Shown here one piece after another: positions 1-6,121 of a stretch of DNA of 10,459 nt (its first letter is position 1; the number at the start of each line of letters is the position of its first letter). The translations under genes and the position numbers were made by a program. Origin of the DNA: Thermoplasmata archaeon (lineage in GTDB: Archaea > Thermoplasmatota > Thermoplasmata > Lutacidiplasmatales > UBA184); assembly GCA_030044475.1 (NCBI GenBank), contig JASHVP010000092.1, forward strand, positions 1-10,459. Reading direction: 5' to 3'. Under the pieces are notes generated by a model that saw only the letters and a list, made by a program, of their open reading frames with translations, ran no database searches and had not been told where the DNA came from.

Positions 1-426
1 GCCGGCGCCCCGTTCGTCGAGTACGCGGGGTGGGTGCCGAACGAGGAGAAACCCCGGTTCCTCGCGGGGCTCGACGTGCTCGTCTACCCGAGCTCCGAGA
101 CCCGCGTGCTCGGGCTCGCCCGCTGGGAGGAGCAGACGGCCACCGCGGTCCTCGAGGGGTTCGGGGCGGGCGTGCCGGCGGTCAGGACGACCAGCGGGGC
201 CCTTCCCGAGATCATCGGCGACGCCGGTTGGGTGGTTCCCCGGGACGACCCGGTCGAGCTCGCCGCCTGCCTCGCGCGTCTGGCGTCCGCCCCCGAGGAA
301 CGGAGGGCGAAGTCGGCGGCCGCCCGCCGGAGGGCCGAGCGCTGGTTCGACATTCGCCGGGTCGGGGTCGACTTCGGGCGGATCCTCGACGAGCTCCCGG
401 TCCCCCCGACCGGCGGCCGGCCGTGA
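1..426 (+). CDS. GT4 family glycosyltransferase, C-terminal part (5' truncated by window edge)
   Basis: The reading frame is open from base 1 to the TGA at 424-426, giving 141 visible residues; the N-terminal Rossmann half lies upstream of the window. What remains is the nucleotide-sugar-binding half of a GT-B, GT4-type enzyme. It has a 'VEYAGWVPNEEKP' strand-turn, then 'DVLVYPS', then the E-x7-E signature in 'EEQTATAVLEGFGAGVPAV', where the glutamates contact the donor sugar and nucleotide. This is followed by 'TSGALPEIIGDAG' and the usual closing helix with 'DDPVELAACLARL'. GT4 enzymes transfer a sugar from an NDP-sugar (or sometimes a lipid-linked donor) with retention of configuration. 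Donor and acceptor cannot be read from this fragment. Its place before a methyltransferase and beside other glycan genes suggests surface glycan assembly. The family call is secure; the specificity is unknown. Confidence 0.9.
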   Translation, partial: AGAPFVEYAGWVPNEEKPRFLAGLDVLVYPSSETRVLGLARWEEQTATAVLEGFGAGVPAVRTTSGALPEIIGDAGWVVPRDDPVELAACLARLASAPEERRAKSAAARRRAERWFDIRRVGVDFGRILDELPVPPTGGRP

Positions 427-449
427 GGAACGGCCGGTCGCACCGAACC

Positions 450-457
450 TCATAAGG
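450..457 (+). promoter_or_regulatory. possible TATA-like box for the methyltransferase at 492
   Basis: The AT-rich octamer 'tcataagg' stands out in the very GC-rich 65-nt gap after the upstream glycosyltransferase. Its centre is about 38 nt before the ATG at 492. With the usual archaeal spacing of about 25 nt this gives a leader of roughly 10-15 nt. It resembles the weak box ahead of the DUF998 gene (7647-7654). The match is short, and read-through from the upstream gene is equally possible. Confidence 0.35.
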
Positions 458-491
458 GAGGGAGCCGGCTCTTCGGAGCGGCGGGTCGAGG

Positions 492-1190
492 ATGGACGCG
501 GAGGCGCTCGCCGCGAGATTCGTGGCCCGGACGGGCCGGTCCCCGATCCTCCGGAGCGTCTTGGCCTCGGACGTCGCGTGGCGCCTCTCGGGCCTGACCT
601 ACGCCAGTGCCGTCATGGCGACGACCGGGAGCTACCTCGACGTGCCGACGTACGTCGCGGCGATGCGGACGCGCATGGCCCAGATGCGCTGGTTCGTCCC
701 CGATCACGCCTCCGTGCTCGATTTCGGGACCGGGATGGGCGGGAACCTGTTCGGGATGGTCGAGTTCCTCGAACGGGGCGTCGGGCTCGACATCAACCCG
801 TTCTACGTCTCCCGCGCTCGCGGGATCGCCCGTCGCCTCGGGCTCTCCCAGCTGCGGTTCCTCTCGTACGACGGGCACCACCTCCCGGACCCGGGGGCCA
901 TCGACCTCGTGCTCGCGATCGGGACGTTCGAGCGGTTGCCGCCGTCCCAGGTGGAACGGTACCTCCGGACGCTGCGGTCCCTGCCGACGGCTCCGCGCCG
1001 GTACCTGGTGTACTTCCTGACCACGGCCGCCCGAGAGAACGGGTTCGGTCGGGTCCTGGGCGCGGACCGGTACACGTTCTGGACCGAGCCGGCCCTGGAC
1101 CGCCTGTTCGGGGAACTGGGGCTCCGCGTGGTCCGGGCGACCCCCGGTCTCACCGGACTCGGGACCACCTACTTCCTCGAGGCCGGCTGA
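492..1190 (+). CDS. class I SAM-dependent methyltransferase
   Basis: This 232-residue protein has a Rossmann-type methyltransferase core. Motif I is 'VLDFGTGMGGN' at residues 75-85. An acidic residue ends strand 2 in 'GVGLDINPFY' (Asp100), 'SYDGHHLPDP' (Asp127) sits at the adenine-binding loop, and 'IDLVLAIGTFERLP' matches strand 4. The first ~60 residues form a helical lid-like segment that probably helps select the substrate. It presumably transfers a methyl group from S-adenosylmethionine, but the acceptor is not readable. Beside glycosyltransferases, a sugar hydroxyl or carboxylate is a reasonable guess and no more. ATG 492 is the first start that leaves the full core. 'gagg' directly touches the ATG, too close to act as a Shine-Dalgarno site. 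The 3' end overlaps the convergent methyltransferase gene by 22 nt. The two methyltransferases belong to different subfamilies, so they are not a recent duplication. Confidence 0.85.
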   Translation: MDAEALAARFVARTGRSPILRSVLASDVAWRLSGLTYASAVMATTGSYLDVPTYVAAMRTRMAQMRWFVPDHASVLDFGTGMGGNLFGMVEFLERGVGLDINPFYVSRARGIARRLGLSQLRFLSYDGHHLPDPGAIDLVLAIGTFERLPPSQVERYLRTLRSLPTAPRRYLVYFLTTAARENGFGRVLGADRYTFWTEPALDRLFGELGLRVVRATPGLTGLGTTYFLEAG

Positions 1191-2011
1191 ACTCCCACCG
1201 AGGGTGCGTCCGACCGGCCCTTCTGCAACAATCCACGCCCGGCGGGCGTCGCGGAACGATGCGGGTCGAACCCCTGGGCGCGGGCGAACGTCGGAAACGC
1301 CTCGTTCCAGAAGATGTCGTCGGAGTACAGCGTCCCCCCCGGGGCGAGCGCTTCCCAGGCGGCTCGGAACTCGAACTCCATCACCTCGCTGGAGTGCTCG
1401 CTGTCGTGGAAGAAGAACGTCGGGGGGTCGGGACCGTCGAGGGCCCGGTGCAACACGACGCGGCTGTCGCCCTCGATCAGGGTCCAGGGGGACCTCAGCT
1501 CGGGAGGGACCCCCCAACCGGGGCGCTCGCCGGCCGGAAGGTGCGTCCGGTCCCGGACCCCGTCCGCATTGACGGACCCGGACGCCGATCGGATCGGCAG
1601 GTCCACGGAGGTCAGGGTGCCGGTTCCGTTCCTCTGGAGCGCTCGCAGGACGATCGACGTGGAGATGCCCGACGCCACGCCGGTCTCCACGACCCGGGTC
1701 GGGGCCAACGAGCGCACGAGCGTGTACAGCTCGGCGTTCGGCAGGGAGAACCGGAATCGGGTCAGCGCCCGCTCCGCGAGCGAAGCGCCCCGCACGGACG
1801 CGCCGAGGCCCGCGGGACTCGTGGCCTCGAACTTCCGCTCGACGTCGCGCAGGCGCGAGAACAGCCATTCGTCGGCCTGCATCTCTCGCCAGGCGCGGCG
1901 GGCAGCCTCCTCCGGTACCCCGACGAGGCGATGATAGATCTCGAACCGGCCGAGCACGCGCCGGAACGTCGTCCCGGCGGTCGGGCGGAGCCAGGCCGAG
2001 TCCGCGCTCAC
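1169..2011 (-). CDS. class I SAM-dependent methyltransferase, Methyltransf_24 / TylF-CmcI-like
   Basis: This 280-residue protein has motif I 'VVETGVASGISTS' (107-119) and Asp137 in 'LTSVDLPI'. The typical Methyltransf_24 end follows: 'GDSRVVL' (181-187), 'FFFHDSEHSSEVMEFE' (about 199-214), then 'LAPGGTLYSDDIFWNEAF' (222-239). His202/Asp203 and Asp231/Asp232 sit where related sugar O-methyltransferases (TylF, MycE) bind a divalent metal, so O-methylation of a sugar is plausible but inferred. The start is GTG 2011, whose last two bases form the TGA of the upstream GT4 gene (GTGA overlap). A strong Shine-Dalgarno sequence lies 9 nt before it (2021-2029). The open frame continues further upstream, but that part is only the shadow of the GT4 gene. 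Residues 1-90 are a helical extension. Tight coupling implies that both proteins act on the same glycan. The last ~7 codons overlap the convergent methyltransferase. Confidence 0.88.
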   Translation of the reverse strand: MSADSAWLRPTAGTTFRRVLGRFEIYHRLVGVPEEAARRAWREMQADEWLFSRLRDVERKFEATSPAGLGASVRGASLAERALTRFRFSLPNAELYTLVRSLAPTRVVETGVASGISTSIVLRALQRNGTGTLTSVDLPIRSASGSVNADGVRDRTHLPAGERPGWGVPPELRSPWTLIEGDSRVVLHRALDGPDPPTFFFHDSEHSSEVMEFEFRAAWEALAPGGTLYSDDIFWNEAFPTFARAQGFDPHRSATPAGRGLLQKGRSDAPSVGVQPASRK

Positions 2012-3177
2012 GAGGCCGCCACCTCCTCCAACACGGCGGCGAACCGTTCGGTGGCGGAGTCCCACGTGAACGGCCGGGCGCGCTCCCGGGCGGCCGTGGC
2101 GAGTCGCTCTCGCGTGCCCGGGTCCCCGAGCACCCGGGCCAGTCGTTCCGCGAGGGCGGGAATGTCGCCGGTCGGGTAGGTCATCCCCGTCGTCCCGTCC
2201 TCCACGAGGTCTCCCACCCCGAACACGTCGTCGGACGGGGGCCGGGAGGCGATGACCGGCACCCCCTGGGACATCGCTTCCAGGGCCGCGATGGAGAACC
2301 CCTCCCGTTCGGAGGGGAGCACGAACGACCGGCTGCCGGCGACCACCGCATCCTTGGAAGGTCCGCGGACGAACCCGAGGAAGTGGATCCGGTCCGCGAG
2401 CCCGAGCTCGGAGGAGAGCCGCTCGAGAGCACCGCGGAGGGGACCGTCTCCGATCACGGCGGCCTGTCCCGCCCAGCCGTCCCGGTCCCGGAGGAGGGCC
2501 AACGCGCGCACGAAGTCGGCGACCCGCTTGTGGTCGACCAGCCGAGCGACCGTGACGAAGTCGTACCCGGGCTCCCTCGGGGGAGTTCCCCCGTCGGCCG
2601 GGAGCGCGACGCCGTTGGGAACGACGCGGACCGCCCCCCGGGGGACGCCGTAGTGGCGCTCGAGACTGCGGGCGGTCGCCCCCGAGACCGCCACGATCGC
2701 GCTGGCGGCGTCCAGGCCGAACCGCAGGAAGCGGGGGACGAGCGACTCCTCGACGGGCGTGAGTCGGGTCGTCGTCGGACGGAACTCCCCCCACGCCTCG
2801 CTCACGTCGAGGACGAGCCGCGGTCGACCGGCGCGTACCGACCAGGCGACCCCGGGGAGATGCACGTACGGGATCGCCTCCACCACCACGACATCGTACG
2901 TCCGCAGCCGTGCGCCCAGCCCCAACGTGCGCAGTCCGCAGAGGGTCGTGTGGACGCGGCTCCGCTCCCCGGTGGGAAATTGTTGGAACGCGGACGAGTA
3001 GACGTGGCGAAACCGGGGCCCCGTACCGGACCCCGAATCCTCAGGGGAGCACGAGAGGATGCCGACCGAGTACCGCGGGGCGAGCCGTCGGGCGAGCTCG
3101 TACACCCGGATCTCGTAGCCGCCGACGTAGGCGGGGGCGGCCTTGTCGGTCAGGAACGCGACGCGAAGCCGACCCAC
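2008..3177 (-). CDS. GT4 family glycosyltransferase
   Basis: This is a full-length GT-B enzyme of 389 residues. The N-terminal acceptor domain opens with 'RVAFLTDKAAPAYVGGYEIRV', containing the 'GG.E..v..LA..L' pattern. A hinge region follows with 'IVAVSGATARSLERHYGVP' and 'VRVVPNGV' (183-190). The donor domain shows 'VTVARLVDHKRV' (Lys217), 'VIGDGPLRGALE', 'IHFLGFV' and the E-x7-E pair Glu292/Glu300 in 'EREGFSIAALEAM'. It should be a cytosolic or membrane-associated retaining transferase using an NDP-sugar; the sugar is not predictable. The start is GTG at 3177. A purine-rich 'gaggggg' lies just before it, and the next in-frame candidates would cut into the first beta strand. It follows the sulfatase-like gene after 68 nt and overlaps the methyltransferase by GTGA, so the three probably form an operon transcribed from about 4735. 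A stem-loop could fold over its ribosome binding region. Confidence 0.92.
   Translation of the reverse strand: MGRLRVAFLTDKAAPAYVGGYEIRVYELARRLAPRYSVGILSCSPEDSGSGTGPRFRHVYSSAFQQFPTGERSRVHTTLCGLRTLGLGARLRTYDVVVVEAIPYVHLPGVAWSVRAGRPRLVLDVSEAWGEFRPTTTRLTPVEESLVPRFLRFGLDAASAIVAVSGATARSLERHYGVPRGAVRVVPNGVALPADGGTPPREPGYDFVTVARLVDHKRVADFVRALALLRDRDGWAGQAAVIGDGPLRGALERLSSELGLADRIHFLGFVRGPSKDAVVAGSRSFVLPSEREGFSIAALEAMSQGVPVIASRPPSDDVFGVGDLVEDGTTGMTYPTGDIPALAERLARVLGDPGTRERLATAARERARPFTWDSATERFAAVLEEVAAS
2021..2029 (-). promoter_or_regulatory. strong Shine-Dalgarno for the coupled methyltransferase start
   Basis: On the minus strand the sequence reads GGAGGAGGT, near-perfect complementarity to the anti-Shine-Dalgarno end of 16S rRNA. 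It ends 9 nt before the GTG at 2011, inside the 3' end of the GT4 gene. It fixes the start of the methyltransferase and points to translational coupling at the GTGA junction. Most other starts in this window lack such a site. Confidence 0.7.
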
Positions 3178-3225
3178 GAGTCGCCCCCTCTAGACGCTCG
3201 TCGGCGGGAGCGGGCGGGCGACTCG
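3177..3225 (-). promoter_or_regulatory. perfect 10-bp inverted repeat spanning the GT4 start region
   Basis: On the plus strand 'cgagtcgccc' (3177-3186) is matched exactly by 'gggcgactcg' (3216-3225), with a 29-nt spacer. A smaller 5-bp pair lies inside it (3195-3199 with 3208-3212). In the mRNA the second arm ends on the first base of the GTG start and covers part of the purine-rich 'gaggggg', so the hairpin could lower initiation or act as a processing or pause site between the sulfatase-like gene and the GT4 gene. In DNA this GC-rich, chance repeats occur, so a regulatory role is only a possibility. Confidence 0.35.
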
Positions 3226-3245
3226 GGCCCGTCCCGGGCGGTCCC

Positions 3246-4682
3246 CTACGTGTAGCCCCACTCGGTCAGCCGGGCCAGCACCGAGGCATCTTCGTCCGGC
3301 TCGACGTTCGCCGCGGGTCCCGAGGAGCTCCCCGGAGGGGCGGTCGCCGCGCGGAGGGCGAGGAGTTCGTCGGCGCGCAGCCGGAGGACCGCCGGCGGCT
3401 CGGTGTCGGGATCCCGGGACCGGGGCCACCACAGAATCTCGGAGGAGGTCGCATCGACCAAGAGCTTTCCTTCGTCGAGGAAGGTCGCCTGCAGTCGGTG
3501 GTTCCACCGGTCGGCCGGGCCGCCCACGCCCCGGAGGGCCGGGTTGAGGTCGGAGGCCGGAGCGGCGAGGCACCGCGGGGCCCGCTCCCCTTCGCCCCCG
3601 GGTCGCTCCCGGACCGGGGAACGGCCCCCCGCAAGGCGGTCGATCCAGCGCGGGAGGTCGGTCAGGCTGATCCAGCCGGCGGGCAGGTCCAGGACCTCGG
3701 GCGACAGGTTGGTGACGAGCGGCACCTGGCTCACCGCGTTCGTCGCCCCGCTTCCGTGGTTGACCATGCCCATCTCGCCGAACTGCTGTCCGTGGTCGGC
3801 CGTCACGAGGACGGCGGTGTGGCGGGCCTGGCCGGTCGACTCGAGGGCCCCGAGCAGCCGGCCGAGCTTGCGGTCCGCCGACTCGATCGCCCGGGCGTAC
3901 GCGGCCTCCAGGATCTCCCAGGGCATTCCGGCCCGGAGCGAATCGAGGGCCTGCTGGAAGCAGATCGGCGCCCGGGCCCGGGCGAACTCCGCGATGCCGC
4001 CCCACCCCCGGGAGGTCGGGGGGTCGTACGGCTCGTGCGCGTCGACGAGATTGACGAACGCGTGGAACGGCCGAGACCGGTCCCGCGCCGTGAGCCAGTG
4101 CGCGAAGTCGTCCACGATGGAGTCGTCGCAGACCCGCGCCTTGTGGATCCGCTGCACGCGAGCCTTCACGAGACTGACCGGGAGGAGCGCTTCGGGTACC
4201 GCCCCCAGCCACTGCGCCGCCGGCCCGAAACGACCCGAGAGGATCCAGCGCAGGGCCACCCCCTCCCGGGACGCGCCCAGGCGAACGCTGGCGGGCGTCG
4301 ACTCCGGCGGCGCGTGGCCGATGCGGTACCCTCGGGCGAATCCGTCCGGGTCGAGCAGGATCGCCTGTTCCGAGAACAGGATCGAGTCGTACCCCCGCGG
4401 AGCGAGCCGTTCGGCAAGGGTACGAGGTCCGGGACCCGCCGGTGGCTTGCCGGCGTCGGTCGGATACTCGCCCGCGCCCAAGGCGAGATGGGAGGGGAGC
4501 GTCCAGTTCGAGGGACTGATCGCCCGGGGCGTGGCCCACCCTTCGGACGCCAGCCCTTCCAGGGCGGGGCATCGGGCCCGGCCGGTCCCGAACAGGGTCA
4601 GGCTCTTCGACCGCACGCAGTCGAGGACGACCACGAGCAGGTTCGGGCGACGGTCCGGTCCGTCCTCCGGCACGAAGCCCAT
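3246..4682 (-). CDS. sulfatase-like alkaline-phosphatase-superfamily enzyme with Thr at the nucleophile position
   Basis: This 478-residue protein has the order of a sulfatase/phosphotransferase fold. 'PNLLVVVLDCVRSKSL' places the first metal ligand at Asp21. 'SNWTLPSHLALGAG' (58-71) is the active-site turn. 'VNLVDAHEPYDPP' (210-222) carries His216, and 'VTADHGQQFGEMGMVNHG' (293-310) supplies the Asp296-His297 metal pair and His309. Where true type I sulfatases have C/S-x-P-x-R, the site of formylglycine, this protein has T-L-P-S-H with Thr61. It may therefore use the threonine directly, as phosphoethanolamine transferases do, or be a phosphohydrolase. No signal peptide or membrane segment is visible, so it appears cytosolic. 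Such proteins are frequent in archaeal polysaccharide loci, where they may add or remove phosphate or sulfate groups. ATG 4682 is preceded by the best TATA box of the window, and the gene appears to lead the GT4-methyltransferase operon. The ~150 C-terminal residues are less conserved in type. Confidence 0.85.
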   Translation of the reverse strand: MGFVPEDGPDRRPNLLVVVLDCVRSKSLTLFGTGRARCPALEGLASEGWATPRAISPSNWTLPSHLALGAGEYPTDAGKPPAGPGPRTLAERLAPRGYDSILFSEQAILLDPDGFARGYRIGHAPPESTPASVRLGASREGVALRWILSGRFGPAAQWLGAVPEALLPVSLVKARVQRIHKARVCDDSIVDDFAHWLTARDRSRPFHAFVNLVDAHEPYDPPTSRGWGGIAEFARARAPICFQQALDSLRAGMPWEILEAAYARAIESADRKLGRLLGALESTGQARHTAVLVTADHGQQFGEMGMVNHGSGATNAVSQVPLVTNLSPEVLDLPAGWISLTDLPRWIDRLAGGRSPVRERPGGEGERAPRCLAAPASDLNPALRGVGGPADRWNHRLQATFLDEGKLLVDATSSEILWWPRSRDPDTEPPAVLRLRADELLALRAATAPPGSSSGPAANVEPDEDASVLARLTEWGYT

Positions 4683-4734
4683 GGAGCTCGCTCGGCCCGC
4701 CGGGGGCCGTGAGGAAGCTCTGAGCGGTCCGCCG

Positions 4735-4742
4735 ATTATAAA
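4735..4742 (-). promoter_or_regulatory. TATA box ahead of the sulfatase-GT4-methyltransferase operon
   Basis: On the minus strand the sequence reads 'tttataat', the closest match to an archaeal TATA element in the window, inside its most AT-rich patch (about 4735-4755). It lies about 56 nt before the ATG at 4682, which predicts a transcription start near 4712 and a leader of about 30 nt. The 112-nt gap it sits in (4683-4794) separates the operon from the small Cys/His gene upstream and holds no other signal I can name. Confidence 0.6.
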
Positions 4743-4794
4743 CCTGAGTTTTCAAGCGCGCCGGACCCCGACCAGCGGGCGGTCGACGAGGGAC

Positions 4795-5040
4795 TCACTC
4801 CACGCGGACCGCCGAGCGGGGACCGGGCGCGTTCGGGTGGTGGACCGGGATCTCGTGGACGACGTGTCCCATCGGCGCTTCGGCGCGCACGTGGCCCAGA
4901 TGCTCGCGGCACGCGTAGACCCGGCGGCCGTCCGCGGTCTCGAGGTAGTAGGTGGCGGGCTTGCCACAGGGGATCTCCCGTTCGTCGTCACTCGGGTCCT
5001 CGCCGATCCACGAGCAGACCGGGAGCGCCGGTTCGGTCAT
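4795..5040 (-). CDS. small Cys/His protein, possible zinc-binding, function unknown
   Basis: An 81-residue acidic protein starts at ATG 5040. It contains Cys9, Cys25, Cys44 and His47, in a C-x15-C-x18-C-x2-H arrangement. 'IPCGKPATYYL' and 'RRVYACREHLGHV' sit like the two knuckles of a treble-clef or zinc-ribbon-like fold. I do not recognise the family by name, but small archaeal and bacterial proteins with a 'C..PA.....YAC..H' pattern are common and usually assumed to bind zinc. The C-terminal ~20 residues are rich in His, Pro and Arg and probably flexible. The gene follows the SDR gene on the same strand after 58 nt, with no TATA-like box between them, so cotranscription is likely. Its open frame extends upstream only as a shadow of the SDR gene. 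No link to the glycan genes can be read from the sequence. Confidence 0.65.
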   Translation of the reverse strand: MTEPALPVCSWIGEDPSDDEREIPCGKPATYYLETADGRRVYACREHLGHVRAEAPMGHVVHEIPVHHPNAPGPRSAVRVE

Positions 5041-5098
5041 CGAGCCGTCGGGAGCCGCCGGACGACATGAGCCCGGCGTCCCCGCCCCCGTGGCCGTC

Positions 5099-6040
5099 CT
5101 ACGACGGTTCGCCGCGCCAGAATTCGAGGGCGTCGGCGATCGTCCGATCGATCGGAAACTGGGGCGCGTAGCCGAGCGCCCGGAGCCGGCTGACGTCCGC
5201 CCGGTTGTCCGGTTCGTCGGTGGGGCGGAACAGCTTCGGGTCGGCCACGACCGAGATCGGCACCCGCGCGATCCGAACGAGAGTGCCCGCGAGGTCCCGG
5301 ATCGAGTAGCTCTGTCCCGCGCCGACGTTGACCGGGAGCCGGGGATCCGCCCGTTCGAACACCGTCCACAGGGCGTGCACGACGTCCCGGATATCGGAGA
5401 TGTCCCGTCGGGTGTCGAGGTTCCCCACGTGCAGGGTTCCGGGAGCCCCCGTGCGTTCGATGCGAGCGACCTGACGCGCAAAGTCGTTCAACGCGTCGCC
5501 GGTCTTGCCCGGCCCGGTCGTACCGAACAGACGGGCCCGCACGATGCGGAGACCAAAGTTGAGGGCATACTGCAGGGAGAGCATGTCCTGCGAGCCTTTC
5601 GAGACCCCGTAGGGGTTCGTCGGGTTCAGCGGCACATCCTCCGGTACCGGGAGTCGGGGGGGGACCCCGTACGCGGAGGCCGAGGCGGCGAGGAGGACGC
5701 CGCGCGCCGGCGGGTGGGACCGAAGCGCTTCGTACAGGTAGATCGTTCCCAGGACGTTGGTCCGGAACGTGTCGGCCGGGTCGTTCCAAGCCTTCTGGGC
5801 GTACGCCTGGGCGGCGAGGTGGAACACGGCGTCGGGTCGCTCGGTCGCCACGATCTGCTCCACGGCGGCCCGATCCTGCATGTCGAGCCGTTCCCAGCGG
5901 ACCCCCGGTGGATTGGGCAACCGGGTCGCCAGCTCCTCCCGCGCCAGGTAGGTTCCCACGAGTTCGGCCCCCCGCCCGGCGGCGAATTCCACGAGGTGCC
6001 GCCCGATGAACCCGGAGGCCCCGGTCACCAGGATCTTCAT
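5099..6040 (-). CDS. NAD(P)-dependent nucleotide-sugar SDR enzyme, RMD/GMD-like (GDP-4-keto-6-deoxymannose reductase or GDP-mannose 4,6-dehydratase relative)
   Basis: This 313-residue extended SDR starts with the dinucleotide motif 'TGASGFIG' (6-13). It has 'LDMQD' (52-56) at the adenine-binding position and 'VFHLAAQAY' (72-80). The catalytic set is Ser120 or Ser122 with 'YGVSK' (Tyr144, Lys148). 'LHVGNLDTRRDISDIRDVV' near 203-221 is typical of the GDP-mannose dehydratase / GDP-4-keto-6-deoxymannose reductase group. 'FRPTDEPDNRADVSRLRALGY' near 261-281 is the RMD-style end that binds the nucleotide. RMD makes GDP-D-rhamnose from the product of GMD; no partner dehydratase is in this window. 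Members of this group are easily confused with UDP-glucose epimerases, so the exact reaction is inferred. ATG 6040 gives the standard N-terminus, and a TATA-like box 29 nt upstream suggests a leaderless mRNA. The product would supply a deoxysugar donor to the neighbouring glycosyltransferases. Confidence 0.88.
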   Translation of the reverse strand: MKILVTGASGFIGRHLVEFAAGRGAELVGTYLAREELATRLPNPPGVRWERLDMQDRAAVEQIVATERPDAVFHLAAQAYAQKAWNDPADTFRTNVLGTIYLYEALRSHPPARGVLLAASASAYGVPPRLPVPEDVPLNPTNPYGVSKGSQDMLSLQYALNFGLRIVRARLFGTTGPGKTGDALNDFARQVARIERTGAPGTLHVGNLDTRRDISDIRDVVHALWTVFERADPRLPVNVGAGQSYSIRDLAGTLVRIARVPISVVADPKLFRPTDEPDNRADVSRLRALGYAPQFPIDRTIADALEFWRGEPS

Positions 6041-6065
6041 GGCCGCGGGAGCGGGGGGCCTGGGA

Positions 6066-6073
6066 CTATTAGC
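6066..6073 (-). promoter_or_regulatory. TATA-like box for the SDR gene
   Basis: On the minus strand the sequence reads 'gctaatag', the only AT-rich stretch in the 81-nt gap between the GT2 stop (6122) and the SDR start (6040). Its centre is about 29 nt before the ATG and no Shine-Dalgarno motif is present, the pattern expected of a leaderless archaeal transcript. Confidence 0.5.
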
Positions 6074-6121
6074 GTTTCGCGGCCGCGGGCGCCCTCGGCC
6101 CGGGTGCCGCGCGTCCGGCGT

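Noticed and set aside
2012..2794. N-terminal extension of the Methyltransf_24 gene to a 541-residue fusion
   Set aside because: The extra 261 codons are the out-of-frame shadow of the GT4 gene; the SD-preceded GTG at 2011 is a far better start.
3246..4682. Annotation as a genuine sulfatase with a formylglycine site
   Set aside because: The C/S-x-P-x-R motif is missing; only the superfamily assignment is supported.
2910..4712. 600-codon plus-strand frame opposite the sulfatase-like gene
   Set aside because: Its composition is that of a shadow frame, and all recognisable motifs lie in the minus-strand gene.
6079..6088. Palindrome cgcggccgcg between GT2 and SDR genes as an operator
   Set aside because: Short GC palindromes are expected by chance here, and it lies upstream of the TATA-like box without a second copy.
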